From positions 1-6,205 of the forward strand of contig PWHN01000046.1 of NCBI GenBank assembly GCA_003554945.1: 6,205 nucleotides of DNA, written 5' to 3'. The stretch comes from a bacterium. GTDB lineage: Bacteria; T1Sed10-126. A program made the translations under genes and the position numbers. Positions 5,999 through 6,205 of the stretch are shown piece by piece. Under the pieces are notes generated by a model. That model was not told the origin of the DNA. It did not search any database and worked only from the letters and a program-made list of their open reading frames with translations. Within the stretch, counting starts at the first letter, position 1. Each line of letters begins with the position of its first letter.

Positions 5999-6113
5999 TA
6001 AAGTTTTGCGTTTTGCAAGCAAGAGCGGCCATATCTTATTGTTCCATGCACTCAAACGAGAGTGGGAGGGGCCACCTGCAAGTATTTTTCTCATTCTCGG
6101 TCCCTATCGGGAC
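5999..6113. repeat. Right copy of the structured intergenic repeat
   Basis: This is a direct repeat of 4-160, starting 25 bases after the transglycosylase stop. Block A is 5999-6040 and block B is 6068-6101. The middle is shorter than in the left copy, with CACTC 6049-6053 / GAGTG 6060-6064 as its dyad. After block B is a hairpin GTCCC 6100-6104 / GGGAC 6109-6113, at the place where the left copy has GGTTGCC / GGCAACC: the pairing is kept while the sequence differs. The AACTTT / AAAGTT inverted repeat (5992-5997 / 6000-6005) at its left edge is too weak to call a terminator. Confidence 0.8.
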
Positions 6114-6205
6114 GTGTGTTTGCTTTGCCTATTTTTATGATCACAGGAGGTTAGAGCCCCATAGATATCGTGGAAGGAAAAAGCCTCCATTGCTAAATGG
6201 TCCAG
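6114..6205. other. Gene-free right edge
   Basis: No supported gene is seen in this tail. A small hairpin, CCATT 6187-6191 / AATGG 6196-6200, is present. A minus-strand frame is open from the window edge to about 6104 (34 codons), but it is too short and featureless to call. Confidence 0.3.

Noticed and set aside
5993-6095. Minus-strand small frame starting MRKILAGGP in the right repeat; the left copy starts MRKTFAGGS
   Set aside because: The left copy stops after 12 codons, neither has a ribosome site, and the similarity is explained by the DNA repeat itself.
4-6113. CRISPR array or composite transposon defined by the repeat pair
   Set aside because: There are only two copies 6 kb apart, no spacers, no cas genes, no transposase, and the enclosed genes are ordinary housekeeping genes.
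6104-6205. Minus-strand frame open from the right edge for 34 codons, a possible gene tail
   Set aside because: This length is common by chance, no family pattern is seen, and it ends in the hairpin of the repeat.

Overview
The window (6205 bases) looks like chromosomal DNA from a Gram-positive-type (Firmicutes) bacterium. The evidence is strong GGAGG-type ribosome sites with frequent TTG/GTG starts, a prfB-headed operon, and a membrane protein that resembles the Firmicutes DUF5693 family. The proteins are rich in Asp/Glu: the exported lytic transglycosylase has about 41 acidic against 16 basic residues after its signal peptide. That would fit a halophile such as a member of the Halanaerobiales, but this placement is a guess.

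Layout. Positions 1-409 hold no gene. They contain an imperfect copy of a structured intergenic repeat (about 4-160), a large 13-bp-stem hairpin (162-207), and a leader for the first gene. Positions 410-2092 (+) encode an LplT-like MFS transporter fused to a PlsC-like acyltransferase domain whose catalytic motifs are gone. Its stop codon shares the bases TTAA with the stop of a convergent single-domain MazG-type nucleotide pyrophosphohydrolase (2089-2502, -). Upstream of mazG is a 21-codon open frame with a much better ribosome site, ending one base before the mazG ATG. Positions 2570-2790 are a divergent regulatory region. A three-gene (+) operon follows: prfB (release factor 2, in one frame with no programmed frameshift), a DUF5693-like membrane protein whose true start is unclear, and a secreted SLT lytic transglycosylase that overlaps it by one base. 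Positions 5975-6205 hold a second copy of the intergenic repeat, in the same orientation as the first.

How the genes work together. The window mixes translation termination (prfB), nucleotide-pool housekeeping (mazG), envelope lipid transport (the LplT-like fusion) and cell-wall turnover (the transglycosylase). No new defence or mobile system is visible. The most unusual items are the repeat pair, with compensatory base changes in its dyads; the dead acyltransferase fusion; the RF2 gene that keeps the remains of a frameshift site minus one T; and the upstream frame coupled to mazG.
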